Positions 22,576 to 31,637 of a stretch of 64,000 bases of DNA are shown here, in pieces; position 1 is the stretch's first letter; every line of letters begins with the position of its first letter. Below the pieces are notes generated by a model, which was not told the DNA's origin, made no database searches, and worked only from the letters and a program-made list of their open reading frames with translations. A program made the position numbers and the translations under genes. This DNA is from Flammeovirga sp. EKP202 (GTDB taxonomy: Bacteria; Bacteroidota; Bacteroidia; Cytophagales; Flammeovirgaceae): contig NZ_JACVVP010000015.1 in NCBI RefSeq assembly GCF_014534745.1, forward strand, positions 103,036 through 167,035, in the 5' to 3' direction.

Positions 22576-25500
22576 TTAGAATTTCAAACTGACACCTGTC
22601 ATATAAGTAGTCACCAATGGGTAATCAGATGATGAGATTTCTGGATCCCAACCTTTTGGCATATGGTTAAATGACCATAAATCATTTACTGAAGCATAAA
22701 TTCTAAACTTCTTCACTCCTACTTTCTTAAGTAGTGACTTTGGTAATGTATAACCTAAAGTGATGTTCTTGATCCTCATGTAAGCACCATTCACTAACCA
22801 AAAATCAGATTTCTGATAGTTTGATTTAGAACCTTGATCTGAAAGTCTAGGATAAGTAGCTCCAGTATTTTCTGGTGTCCAGTAGTTTCCTGCAATATAT
22901 GCTGGATAGTTTCTAAATGAACCACTAAAAGGCTGAACCTGTGCGTTTGATAACATTACATCTGTTTTACCTACTCCTTGTAGTACTAATCCGAAATCTA
23001 AGTTTTTGTAATTTACATTGAAGTTCGCTCCAAATGTATATCTTGGAAGAGAACTACCAATCACTACTCTATCTTCTTCAGCATTGATCATATCGCTTTC
23101 TCCACCCGGTTGCTTTTTATAACGAATATCTCCTGGCTGTTCTTGACCTGTCAATTTTGCATGATCTGCATGATCATCACCAAAGTAACCTAAGTTCTCA
23201 TAGCCATACCATGCCTTATACTCTTGTCCTTCCATCGTGACTTGATTACCTAGTTGGTTCGCTCCTTTCATATCAACCACTGTATTTTTGTTGTCTGATA
23301 AGTTGAAACCGATTGAATAAGTAAGGTCGTCATTAATAATATCTCTCCAACTCATAGAAATTTCCCATCCTTGGTTATCTACCACACCTGCATTTTGTAA
23401 AGGTGGATTCGCATAACCTAAGTAAAGTGGAATATCTAGTTTCAATAAGATATCATAAGTTGTTTTGTAATACCAATCAAAATTCACATTTAAACGGTCA
23501 TCTAAGAAGGCTGCATCAAAACCAAAATCATAACCTTCAGTAGTTTCCCAAGTGATATTCTCAATGGCCATATCTTGCTGAGCGTAAGATGTTAGAGGAA
23601 CTACTTCACCACCAGCATAAACATATGAATTTGATCTACTCATATTTGCTGTATAAGCATAGTTACCTACTCTTTGATTTCCTAAACGTCCCCAAGAGCC
23701 TCTAACTTTCAAATTAGACAACCAATCTACACTGTTTAAAAATTCTTCGTTCGAAATATTCCATCCGGCTGAAACTGAAGGGAAGAATCCCCATCTATGA
23801 TCTGGATGGAACCTTGAAGAACCGTCATATCTAATATTAGATTGAACATAGTATCTGTTCTTGTAGTTGTATGAAACTCTTGCAAAAAGTGAAGAAAGTG
23901 CATTTTCATTTTGTCCACCTTTGTTACTCCACATATCCACATTACCTGCGTTTATTTCATCATAATCAGGTAATACAAAACCAATACGTTCTGCCTCTAA
24001 CGTCTTTTCTCTGTAGTAATTACTTTCATAACCTGCTAAAATTGAGAAGCTATGCTTATTAATTTTTTTATTGTAAGTAATTGTGTATTGCTGGTTGATT
24101 GAATAAGACTCTTTACGATTATCTGTTAATTTATCTTGGCTTTTACCTGTATTTCCTATCCAATTACCTTCAAGGTCATAATAGTCAATCACTTTCAACA
24201 TACTTTTTGTATTGTTGAAATTAAACTTTGGAGCTAACTGAGCAGAAACTGTTAAATCTTTGATCGGCTCAAAATCTAATCTTGCTCTGAATCTTGCAAA
24301 GTTCGTTTGATTATCTTTGTAACCACCTTTATTTACGAAAGCGACAGGGTTTTGACCATCTTTACCATCGGCAAAAGTACCATCACTCCAATAAGCAGGA
24401 TAGAAAGAAGGAAGAGTTCTAGCACTAGAATAGAATGAGTTAGAATGATGTCCTTCATTAGGTTGTTCTTTGTTGCTTTGTCTTAAGTACATATCCAAAG
24501 CTCCTTTCAACTTGTTATTGATCTTAATATTGTTATTCAATTGTAAAGTATATCTCTCCCAATTATAATTAGGTATTAATCCTTCTTGAGATGAATAACC
24601 AAAAGACATTTTTGATCGCACTACATCATTACCACCAGCAATTGAAAAATTATGTCTTTGTTGCACTGCATTATTTTTCAATAGCTCACCTTGCCAATCA
24701 GTATTGGGGTATAAATCAGGGTTAACAGCTGAATTATCTCTATAGTTATCAATATAATAGGGATCCCAAAGTGGTGCTAAACCATCGTTTTCTTTATACT
24801 CATTTTGCATTCTGAAATAATCCTGAACACCTACCATTTCAGGTAATGTAGTTGGTCTTTGAATTCCCACATCACCACTATAAGTAACTGTTAATTCTCC
24901 TTCCTTAGCTCTTTTTGTTGTAATGATAATCACACCTGCGGCAGCTCTTGAACCATAGATTGCAGCCGAAGCAGCATCCTTTAAAACGGTTAATGATTGA
25001 ACATCTTCAGGATCTACATCATCAATATCACCAGGAGCACCATCAATCATTACCAATGGACTACTGTTATTTAAAGTCGTTTGCCCTCTAATGAGGATAT
25101 CACCCGTAGAACCAGGAGCTCCACTATCTCTAGTCACTGTTACACCCGGAATTGATCCTTGAAGTGCCTGTGATAATTGAGGAGTTTTTCTTTCTGCAAT
25201 AACTTCAGCATCTACTGTTGCTACTGCACCTGTTAAATCCGCTTTTTTCTGCGTACCGTAACCAATAATTACGACTTCATTCAGTTGTTCTTGTGCTTCT
25301 ATAAGCACAATGTGTAATTCTGTACTTGTCCCTACATTTACTATTTTATCTTCGTATCCGATGGATGTTACAATGATTTTTGAATTTGCTGGTACTCCCA
25401 ATTTAAAACCTCCATCAAAGTTTGTCATTGTTCCTGTTGTTGAACCTGCAATAATAATGTTAGCTCCGATAACCGGAATTCCATCAGGGTCTTTGACCGT

Positions 25501-25611
25501 TCCTGAAATTGTTATCTGTTCCTGTTGTTGCGCTATGGCAGTATTCCAAAGGAAAACTCCCATCATACTAAGTAATAATATGCGCCATTTCATCAATACT
25601 GTAATCGGCAT
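22576..25611 (-). CDS. SusC/RagA-family TonB-dependent outer-membrane transporter
   Basis: The start at 25611 (MPITVLMKWRILL...) gives 1011 residues and a signal peptide ending TAIAQ, with a purine-rich AAGAAGAG stretch just upstream; 25593 is an alternative. The open frame goes back to 25689, but that N-terminus is not signal-like and would begin 18 bp from the operator. Domains: carboxypeptidase-regulatory-like repeat (ISGTVKDPDGIPVIGANI), TonB plug with the SusC signature (VVIIGYGTQKKADLTGAV; IPGVTV; PLVMIDGAPGDIDDVDPEDV; VLKDAASAAIYGSRAAAG), then a 22-strand barrel ending MTGVSLKF. It imports oligosaccharides using TonB energy together with SusD. It heads the longest operon of the window, under the palindromic operator at 25708. 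Confidence 0.95.
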   Translation of the reverse strand: MPITVLMKWRILLLSMMGVFLWNTAIAQQQEQITISGTVKDPDGIPVIGANIIIAGSTTGTMTNFDGGFKLGVPANSKIIVTSIGYEDKIVNVGTSTELHIVLIEAQEQLNEVVIIGYGTQKKADLTGAVATVDAEVIAERKTPQLSQALQGSIPGVTVTRDSGAPGSTGDILIRGQTTLNNSSPLVMIDGAPGDIDDVDPEDVQSLTVLKDAASAAIYGSRAAAGVIIITTKRAKEGELTVTYSGDVGIQRPTTLPEMVGVQDYFRMQNEYKENDGLAPLWDPYYIDNYRDNSAVNPDLYPNTDWQGELLKNNAVQQRHNFSIAGGNDVVRSKMSFGYSSQEGLIPNYNWERYTLQLNNNIKINNKLKGALDMYLRQSNKEQPNEGHHSNSFYSSARTLPSFYPAYWSDGTFADGKDGQNPVAFVNKGGYKDNQTNFARFRARLDFEPIKDLTVSAQLAPKFNFNNTKSMLKVIDYYDLEGNWIGNTGKSQDKLTDNRKESYSINQQYTITYNKKINKHSFSILAGYESNYYREKTLEAERIGFVLPDYDEINAGNVDMWSNKGGQNENALSSLFARVSYNYKNRYYVQSNIRYDGSSRFHPDHRWGFFPSVSAGWNISNEEFLNSVDWLSNLKVRGSWGRLGNQRVGNYAYTANMSRSNSYVYAGGEVVPLTSYAQQDMAIENITWETTEGYDFGFDAAFLDDRLNVNFDWYYKTTYDILLKLDIPLYLGYANPPLQNAGVVDNQGWEISMSWRDIINDDLTYSIGFNLSDNKNTVVDMKGANQLGNQVTMEGQEYKAWYGYENLGYFGDDHADHAKLTGQEQPGDIRYKKQPGGESDMINAEEDRVVIGSSLPRYTFGANFNVNYKNLDFGLVLQGVGKTDVMLSNAQVQPFSGSFRNYPAYIAGNYWTPENTGATYPRLSDQGSKSNYQKSDFWLVNGAYMRIKNITLGYTLPKSLLKKVGVKKFRIYASVNDLWSFNHMPKGWDPEISSSDYPLVTTYMTGVSLKF

Positions 25612-25707
25612 AAACTCTTCTTTAAAAAAATTAGCGAAAAAGTTAAAAATTGTGTTGTCGGCAATTTTTACGTTATCTGTTATAATCAATGCCTGCCTTT
25701 AATTATA

Positions 25708-25722
25708 TTGCTAATATAGCAA
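25708..25722. promoter_or_regulatory. Palindromic operator TTGCTA-N3-TAGCAA upstream of SusCD
   Basis: Perfect 15-bp palindrome, ATA centre, 97 bp upstream of the preferred SusC start. Identical in all 15 bases to the copies at 5819 and 35760. Confidence 0.82.
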
Positions 25723-26158
25723 TTTAGTATGTACTTTCAACACTAATTATAAAAAAATGTTATTTAAATGAGAAAATTTTAGCTAATACACCCTAAAAAT
25801 GAATTTGTGTTCACTATATATTAAAAATAGGGCCAAACTTCCTTCTACAGGCCAAATCAAAGACAACTATATAGCTGATGTACTTTAATCGATATCTTTA
25901 AAAGATGTAAAGTACCAAGACAAAATTATATACCACTAATTCCATTTATTGTTTTGCGATTACTTCCTTCAAAAAACGCTAAATAGAACCACTATTCATA
26001 CGTTTTTTAGCGTTGTACTCCCAAAAAATAAATAAGAATTAGTTATCATTTATTTTTGACTTAGTACTAAGAACATTTTAAATAATGATTTTTATTTTTT
26101 TAGTAAAGTGAGTTTAAAATTAATGAGACATGTAACTGTTGTATCAATTAATAAAAGA
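25723..26158. other. Gene-free region between two operons with stem-loops
   Basis: No credible coding frame. It should hold the SusCD promoter. Two structures are visible. At 25880-25915, GTACTTTA/TAAAGTAC encloses ATCTTT/AAAGAT. At 25975-26014, AACGCTAAA/TTTAGCGTT is followed on the minus strand by a T-run (26014 towards 25971), which looks like an intrinsic terminator although the upstream operon already ends at 26189-26159. A small minus-strand RNA between 26150 and 25970 is possible but unproven. Confidence 0.45.
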
Positions 26159-26189
26159 GGCAGCTGATTATTATAAATAAAAAGCTGCC
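26159..26189 (-). terminator. Intrinsic terminator of the symporter-to-sulfatase operon
   Basis: Stem GGCAGCT / AGCTGCC with an A+T-rich loop, followed on the minus strand by CTTTTAT. It lies 42 bp after the stop of the last sulfatase of the unit. Confidence 0.65.
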
Positions 26190-26230
26190 AGTTTAATTTG
26201 CTTAACTACTATTTTGTATTTATTACTACG

Positions 26231-27658
26231 TTAATGGTTCTTCTTTTTACCACGTTGGAATGGTGGCCTATAATTTTCTTTGGAAGGCTTCATTGCTAAA
26301 CGGGCATTCGTTTTATCCATCCATTGTTGCAAATCACTTAGAAGTCTATCTCTTACTTCATTATTTTTTAATGCTAGATTATTGGACTCCGAAATATCCT
26401 CTTTGATATTGTAAAGTTCTACCATGTTATTTTCATTGATTCGATCCACTCCTCCATCAAGAATATACTCTTCATGGAAGAATAATAATTTCCAATCTCC
26501 ATTAATAACTACAGTAACAGGACGATTTCTAAAGTAAGAATCTCTTCCTCCTCTTTGATTTTTTCCATCCAGATAATTAGGATAGTGATAAAAGATAGAA
26601 GATCTCTTTAGAGTTTCCTCTTTACCATAAAACAGATCCTTTAAACTTTCTCCATCCAATATTTTATTTTTTGGAGTTTTCAATCCTGCCATATCTAAAA
26701 ATGTTGGATAAAAATCTGTATTGACAACAGAAACGGTAGATGATGAACCTGCTTTTACTTTGGGCGGATACCAAACAACCATCGGTACTCTTATCCCTCC
26801 TTCATAAAGCATTCCTTTCACACCCCTCAATGGGTCTTGATGAATTTTCCCCAAAGAACCATTATCTGAAGTGAAAATAATGATGGTATTGTCATCAATT
26901 CCAAGTTCTTTGACTTTCTTCAAGATTGTCCCCAAACTTTCATCTGTATGTTTTACCATAGCTGCATAAGCGGGGTTGTTGTGTAATTCTCCTTTTTCTT
27001 TTGCTTGAAAATAGTCTATCATTTCTTGGCGTGCTTCCCATTTTGCATGTACAGCATGATGAGGTAAATAAAGGAAAAAAGGATTGTCTTTATTGTCTTC
27101 CATAAACGCACAAGCCTCATCTGTCAACTTATAAATATCCTTTGGATCATTTGTTTTCTTGAACTTGATTTCTTTGGGTTCAGTCGACTGATCCACCATA
27201 AAACCTTGTTCTGAAGCCTCTCCTGCAATGTGCCATTTGCCGAAAATTCCTGTCACGTAACCACCATCTTTTAGCGCTTCTGCCATGGTATAGTTGTCCA
27301 AAGAAAGTTCCCGATCAGGTACTGGTTCCAAACGCATTTTATCTTCAGGGCCTCTTTTGGCATCCCAAACGGCAATCTTACCATGACGAGGAGTGTACTG
27401 ACCTGAGATCATTGAAGCTCTTGACGGAGCACAATTAGGGCCGGAAGAATAAGCATTATAAAACACCATTCCTTCTTTGGCCATCTGATCTAGATTAGGA
27501 GTTTCATGGTAATCAGATCCCATAAACGAAGGATCTTTCCATCCCATATCATCTACAAAAAATAAGATAATATTTGGCTTTTTCGGTTTCTTATCTGCTC
27601 CAAAAATTGTCAAAGAGCAACATATAAACAGCAATAATAGTGTGGTAACTCTTTTCAT
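26231..27658 (-). CDS. S1-family sulfatase, secreted
   Basis: 475 residues with a signal peptide ending LTIFGA (about residue 21) and no lipobox in the usual place, although two Cys at 13-14 lie inside the hydrophobic stretch. Signature CAPSRASMISG, formylglycine Cys76; Ser replaces the usual Thr before Gly, a change also seen in other S1 members. FFVDDMGWKD, GKWHIAG and FTSDNGS are present. The C-terminus is basic (KENYRPPFQRGKKKNH). Last gene of the operon led by the symporter, 4 bp after the preceding sulfatase. The overall pattern (SDYHETPNLDQMA, YTPRHGKIAVWD) resembles the 39214-40701 sulfatase more than the others. Confidence 0.92.
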   Translation of the reverse strand: MKRVTTLLLLFICCSLTIFGADKKPKKPNIILFFVDDMGWKDPSFMGSDYHETPNLDQMAKEGMVFYNAYSSGPNCAPSRASMISGQYTPRHGKIAVWDAKRGPEDKMRLEPVPDRELSLDNYTMAEALKDGGYVTGIFGKWHIAGEASEQGFMVDQSTEPKEIKFKKTNDPKDIYKLTDEACAFMEDNKDNPFFLYLPHHAVHAKWEARQEMIDYFQAKEKGELHNNPAYAAMVKHTDESLGTILKKVKELGIDDNTIIIFTSDNGSLGKIHQDPLRGVKGMLYEGGIRVPMVVWYPPKVKAGSSSTVSVVNTDFYPTFLDMAGLKTPKNKILDGESLKDLFYGKEETLKRSSIFYHYPNYLDGKNQRGGRDSYFRNRPVTVVINGDWKLLFFHEEYILDGGVDRINENNMVELYNIKEDISESNNLALKNNEVRDRLLSDLQQWMDKTNARLAMKPSKENYRPPFQRGKKKNH

Positions 27659-27662
27659 TGTA

Positions 27663-29156
27663 TTAAATATTATCTACTGGAAAACGGAAAGTTTGATTGG
27701 GGATTCTAGCTGATTTAAACAACTCTTCTCCTTGTTTTACAATTTCCGGATTCTCTGCCGCAACATCGTTCTCTTCCCCTGGGTCTGAAGGTAAATGATA
27801 CACTTCAATTTTACTTTTAGCTTTTTGCTTCAACTTGTTTTGTACAATTTTCCAATCTCCAATACGAATGGCTCTCGATCCTCCCCTTTCATGAAATTCC
27901 CAATAGAAATAATCATGTTTTTCCTGTTTTTGATCTTCACCTAATAAAGTTGGTAAGAAAGAAATACCATCAATGTTTGCTTTCTCTTCTATGTCTGCTC
28001 TCACAATATCAGCCAATGTTGGGAAAACGTCCCAAAATGCTGAAGGGTGATCTGTTTCTGTATTTTTCTTGATTACATTTGGCCAAGATACAATCATAGG
28101 TACTCGAATACCACCTTCGTAAAGATCTCTTTTAATCCCTCTGAAAGGACCATTAGAATTGAAAAACTTAGGGTCGGCACCTCCTGCTGAGTGTGGGCCA
28201 TTGTCTGAAGAAAAGAAAATGATTGTATTCTCATCCAAACCATGCTCTTTCAATTTATCCATAATTTCGCCTACAGAGATGTCTAAATGATGCATCATAG
28301 TAGCAAATGCTGCCCTTGGATATTCTTGATCTGCATATGTTCCCATCATAAAACGTTGCTCATGCGTCAGATTTGGATTATGGTTTCTCTTGTTTACATA
28401 CGGTTTACCTTTTGGATATACTTCCTTATAGTGTTGGAAAATGGAATCTTCTGGAGCTACAACTTCCGCGTGTGGAATGGTATAAGGCAGGTACAAGAAG
28501 AAGGGTTCATCTTTATTTTCATCAATAAAATTCAATGCCTGATCGTGAATTAGATGATGCGTATATTCTTTTTGACCTCCTTCTTCATTGCCCTCAAGCA
28601 TTACTTTTTCACCGTTATGACGTAAATACAAAGGATAATATGTATGTGCTAATCGCTGACAGTTATAACCATAAAACTCATCAAATCCTTGATTATTTGG
28701 TGCTCCTTCAGAACCTGGATACCCTAATCCCCATTTTCCAAACATACCAGTTTTATAGCCTTTTGACTGCATCATTTTTGGCAATGAAGCAATATCAGCC
28801 GGAATTGGCACTTGACCTTCCGGCTTTACTTCTTTGTTTCCTCTGATAGGTGAGTGGCCCGTATGTAAACCGGTCATTAAAGTCGATCGCGAAGGAGCAC
28901 AAACTGTACTTCCTGCGTAGTGACTATTGAATTTCATTCCACTTTGAGCCAATGCATCAATATTGGGAGTGGTAAATTTCTCTTGCCCATAGCAACTAAA
29001 ATCGCCCCATCCTGCATCATCTACAAGAATAAAAACAATATTAGGTTGCTTAGTCAACGACTTCTTACCATCTTGACTTTGCTGATATTTATTCGTTGAA
29101 CATGAACTGATTATACATGCTACGATGAATAAAAAATAATTGAAGTTGTTTTTCAT
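27663..29156 (-). CDS. S1-family sulfatase, lipoprotein
   Basis: 497 residues with lipobox ISSC (Cys19). Signature CAPSRSTLMTG, formylglycine Cys86. LVDDAGWGDFSCYG, GKWGLG (Gly in place of the common His) and FSSDNGPHSAGG follow. HTGHSPIRGNKEV after the signature and the FRGIKRDLYEGGIRVP segment are typical of arylsulfatase A-like S1 enzymes. It lies 37 bp after the GH30 galactanase-like gene and 4 bp before the next sulfatase, so GH30 plus two sulfatases form a transcriptional block and probably handle neighbouring linkages of one substrate. Confidence 0.92.
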   Translation of the reverse strand: MKNNFNYFLFIVACIISSCSTNKYQQSQDGKKSLTKQPNIVFILVDDAGWGDFSCYGQEKFTTPNIDALAQSGMKFNSHYAGSTVCAPSRSTLMTGLHTGHSPIRGNKEVKPEGQVPIPADIASLPKMMQSKGYKTGMFGKWGLGYPGSEGAPNNQGFDEFYGYNCQRLAHTYYPLYLRHNGEKVMLEGNEEGGQKEYTHHLIHDQALNFIDENKDEPFFLYLPYTIPHAEVVAPEDSIFQHYKEVYPKGKPYVNKRNHNPNLTHEQRFMMGTYADQEYPRAAFATMMHHLDISVGEIMDKLKEHGLDENTIIFFSSDNGPHSAGGADPKFFNSNGPFRGIKRDLYEGGIRVPMIVSWPNVIKKNTETDHPSAFWDVFPTLADIVRADIEEKANIDGISFLPTLLGEDQKQEKHDYFYWEFHERGGSRAIRIGDWKIVQNKLKQKAKSKIEVYHLPSDPGEENDVAAENPEIVKQGEELFKSARIPNQTFRFPVDNI

Positions 29157-29192
29157 ATTTATTCTGTTTGTAATAATTCGTTTCTTTTTAAT

Positions 29193-30695
29193 TTACTCCA
29201 CAATTGTGGTAATAGATCTTGATTGAATAGAGAGCTTCCCTCCACACTTTTGGTGTTTTAAACTTTCTGTAGAAGAAGTGACATACACCTGTTTTTGTTT
29301 TTTGGAAGGCATTGTAATGTCATAAGGTTCATCTGCCAAATTTACAATGACAATCACAGTTTGTTTTTTGGATTGGTAAGCAGAAACTAATAGTTGGTCC
29401 TCGTCATACTGTCCTTCGAGTGCCGCAGTAATGCGTTGCATACCCGGACGTACAAATCTTGAATAATTACCCAACGCCCAAAGGCATTTTGAATCTTCCA
29501 CAACTGTCATATCCTTTTTATCCACGTAAATTAAGCCATCCTTATAATCATAAGGACTTACTGCTATCCACCATTGCCATGAAGAAGCATTGGCAATCGT
29601 AAGATCATAATGCATTACTTTAGCGATATACAATGCCGGGTCAATTCCTAAATCTTTACCTTTTCCTTTTACTTCCTCATTATTTTCAAGCAAACAGTAC
29701 TCACTTTGGTAAAAAGATAGATTTTTATAATCCTTCATTAAGTTTCCAATCACTTGGCGACTACTTTTTAATTTACTTAAAGGTGATGTAGTGAAGTAAG
29801 CGTGTGCTGAAAAAGTAGGCGAAACCGACTTTAAATCACCAATATAATTTGCACTTTCAGGATGGAAGAAATTCCATAGTTGATGGTCTCTGTCCGGACG
29901 ATTTGAAGAAGGGTCGTACACGTAATTGTACTGAGCACTTTCCGCTACTTCAATCTTTGTCTTTAATTTATTTTGTTGGAAGGTTGCATCCATTTCTCTA
30001 ATCACAGCTGCCATCTCTTCATTATGAGCAGCGGTTCCTTCTTGACCGTTTTTCTTTCCCCAATCCCATTGAGGTTCATTGAAAGGTGAAATTAGATTAA
30101 AATGGAGCTCTTCTTTTTCCATTTCAATTAAAAATTGGGCTAAAAAATGTGCATAATGGGAATAATTCTCTTTCGAAAGGTTTAATGAAGTTTCTCCATT
30201 TCCATGAGCAAGGTGATTTTTGGTAAGTGCAATTGGTGGTGAATTGGCAAATGCTGTAAAATGTTCAACTCCCAATTCTTTTGCTTTTTTGAGAAACCAA
30301 AGCTGACCTTCTTGATTTGTAATTTTCACTTCTTGGGTCAGTGAATCGTAAATTCCAAAAGACCTTCTCCACGGATCTTTAATCTCTGATGCATCCCCTT
30401 GAGCAGCACTACCAGCACCAATATTAAACCGCCATGTTGAAAGGCCAATACCTTTAGGAGATCCATCTTTTTCAAGTTCTTTTGAAAAAAGCCATTGTGC
30501 CATTTTCTTTTTTTCGGATTCCCCCCATTCTTTACCAACATATTGAATACTCCAAGCATCAGAAGCTCCAAAATGATCAATCAATTGATGACGTTCAGAA
30601 GTTTTGAGGTGAAGTTGGAGAGAAGAACTACTTTCTTGTGCCCAAAGTTGAACACAAGAAAGTAGTGTAATGAATATAACACTAAGTCTTTTCAT
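29193..30695 (-). CDS. GH30 glycosidase, endo-beta-1,6-galactanase-like, secreted
   Basis: 500 residues with a signal peptide ending LWAQ (residue 20). Motifs: IDHFGASDAWS at the barrel start, STWRFNIGAGSAAQG near 86-100, ANSPPIALTKN near 150-160, ISPFNEPQWDW with acid/base E207, and FYQSEYCLLE with nucleophile E332. A C-terminal beta-sandwich (about 415-500) completes the fold. The NIGAGS and SPPxxLTxN pattern is that of GH30 enzymes acting on beta-1,6-galactan, which would make a branched or beta-1,6-linked galactan part of the substrate. That specificity is inference. It lies 55 bp after the IclR gene, in the operon that starts with the symporter, and precedes two sulfatases. Confidence 0.85.
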   Translation of the reverse strand: MKRLSVIFITLLSCVQLWAQESSSSLQLHLKTSERHQLIDHFGASDAWSIQYVGKEWGESEKKKMAQWLFSKELEKDGSPKGIGLSTWRFNIGAGSAAQGDASEIKDPWRRSFGIYDSLTQEVKITNQEGQLWFLKKAKELGVEHFTAFANSPPIALTKNHLAHGNGETSLNLSKENYSHYAHFLAQFLIEMEKEELHFNLISPFNEPQWDWGKKNGQEGTAAHNEEMAAVIREMDATFQQNKLKTKIEVAESAQYNYVYDPSSNRPDRDHQLWNFFHPESANYIGDLKSVSPTFSAHAYFTTSPLSKLKSSRQVIGNLMKDYKNLSFYQSEYCLLENNEEVKGKGKDLGIDPALYIAKVMHYDLTIANASSWQWWIAVSPYDYKDGLIYVDKKDMTVVEDSKCLWALGNYSRFVRPGMQRITAALEGQYDEDQLLVSAYQSKKQTVIVIVNLADEPYDITMPSKKQKQVYVTSSTESLKHQKCGGKLSIQSRSITTIVE

Positions 30696-30750
30696 TTCTT
30701 TTAATAACAGAATATTTCGTTAAATGAAACGATAGACTTTAGGGTTGAAA

Positions 30751-31470
30751 TTATCTTCCGGAAGCCGCTTGAAAAGCTGATTGTATTTGAAGTGTTGTTT
30801 TCTTCAATAATTCAATCACTTCTTCATTGGAGTGGTTTCCATCAAAATCAGAAAGAGCTATTGCAATTTCATCTGCCGTGTTCACTCTTACTGCAACACT
30901 AGTCTTCTCGTTCTTGATAACACTATAACCATTCTCCTTATCTACTTTCAATTGGTCTAAATATTCTTGACTTAAGTTTAAGTCCTTAGCTACAAAATCC
31001 AAATCTGTTGGATCTCTATGTGCCAATAATATTTGTCCTATTGATGATTTTTCTAAAGGATAAACGGCCATTTTACCAATAGCTTCCATTGTTGACATAC
31101 CCGGTGTCCAGTGATATAAATAAGAAACGTGGTTATTCCACAAAACACCAATTGCTACTACACAATTTAATTCCAAAAGTGGTTCAATGTACTTGAATGC
31201 AATCTGAAACACTTTAGAAGCATGTAGTGAATGTGCCGCTAAAACATGGACCGCCGCTCCTGGAATGTATCTTCTTTGGTTATCTTGATAAGTATAACCC
31301 AAAAAAGAAAGTGTTCTAAGAAGTCGGTTTACCTTAGTTTTTTCCATATTTAGCATTTCAGATATATCTTTCACTGAAGCCGGTTTGTCCAATACTGTTA
31401 ATGTCTGCAACACCTCCAATCCATCAATTAAGCCCTGGATTGGTTGTGCCGGTCTTTTTGATCTAATCAT
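30751..31470 (-). CDS. IclR-family transcriptional regulator
   Basis: 239 residues, no signal peptide. The N-terminal winged helix-turn-helix covers about residues 12-75 (GLEVLQTLTVLDKPASVKDI; LNMEKTKVNRLLRTLSFLGY). The rest is the IclR effector domain (GAAVHVLAAHSLH...; SIGQILLAH near the middle; NTADEIAIALSD). IclR proteins bind short palindromes as dimers and sense small metabolites, often sugar-derived acids. It is the only transcription factor in the window. It sits inside the symporter operon, whose operator at 35760 would make it autoregulated. In the 167-bp gap just upstream, a single TAGCAA half-site (31626-31631) is also visible. I infer that it binds TTGCTA-N3-TAGCAA. An IclR in charge of a PUL is unusual in Bacteroidota. 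Confidence 0.9.
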   Translation of the reverse strand: MIRSKRPAQPIQGLIDGLEVLQTLTVLDKPASVKDISEMLNMEKTKVNRLLRTLSFLGYTYQDNQRRYIPGAAVHVLAAHSLHASKVFQIAFKYIEPLLELNCVVAIGVLWNNHVSYLYHWTPGMSTMEAIGKMAVYPLEKSSIGQILLAHRDPTDLDFVAKDLNLSQEYLDQLKVDKENGYSVIKNEKTSVAVRVNTADEIAIALSDFDGNHSNEEVIELLKKTTLQIQSAFQAASGR

Positions 31471-31637
31471 AGTCAGTCCACTAATTAGAAAATTTTATTA
31501 TATACTGCTGAATTATTTCTTGCAATGTACAAAATTGTGACAGCCTTTTATTAACTTATTTAATCAAAAAGAGGGGCAAAATTGTTTTTTTTTACAAAAA
31601 CATCAACAATACGTTATTTCACTATTAGCAATAACAT

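Noticed and set aside
22576..25689. SusC start at 25689
   Set aside because: The extra 26 residues are not signal-like and would begin 18 bp from the operator; 25611 or 25593 gives a proper signal peptide.
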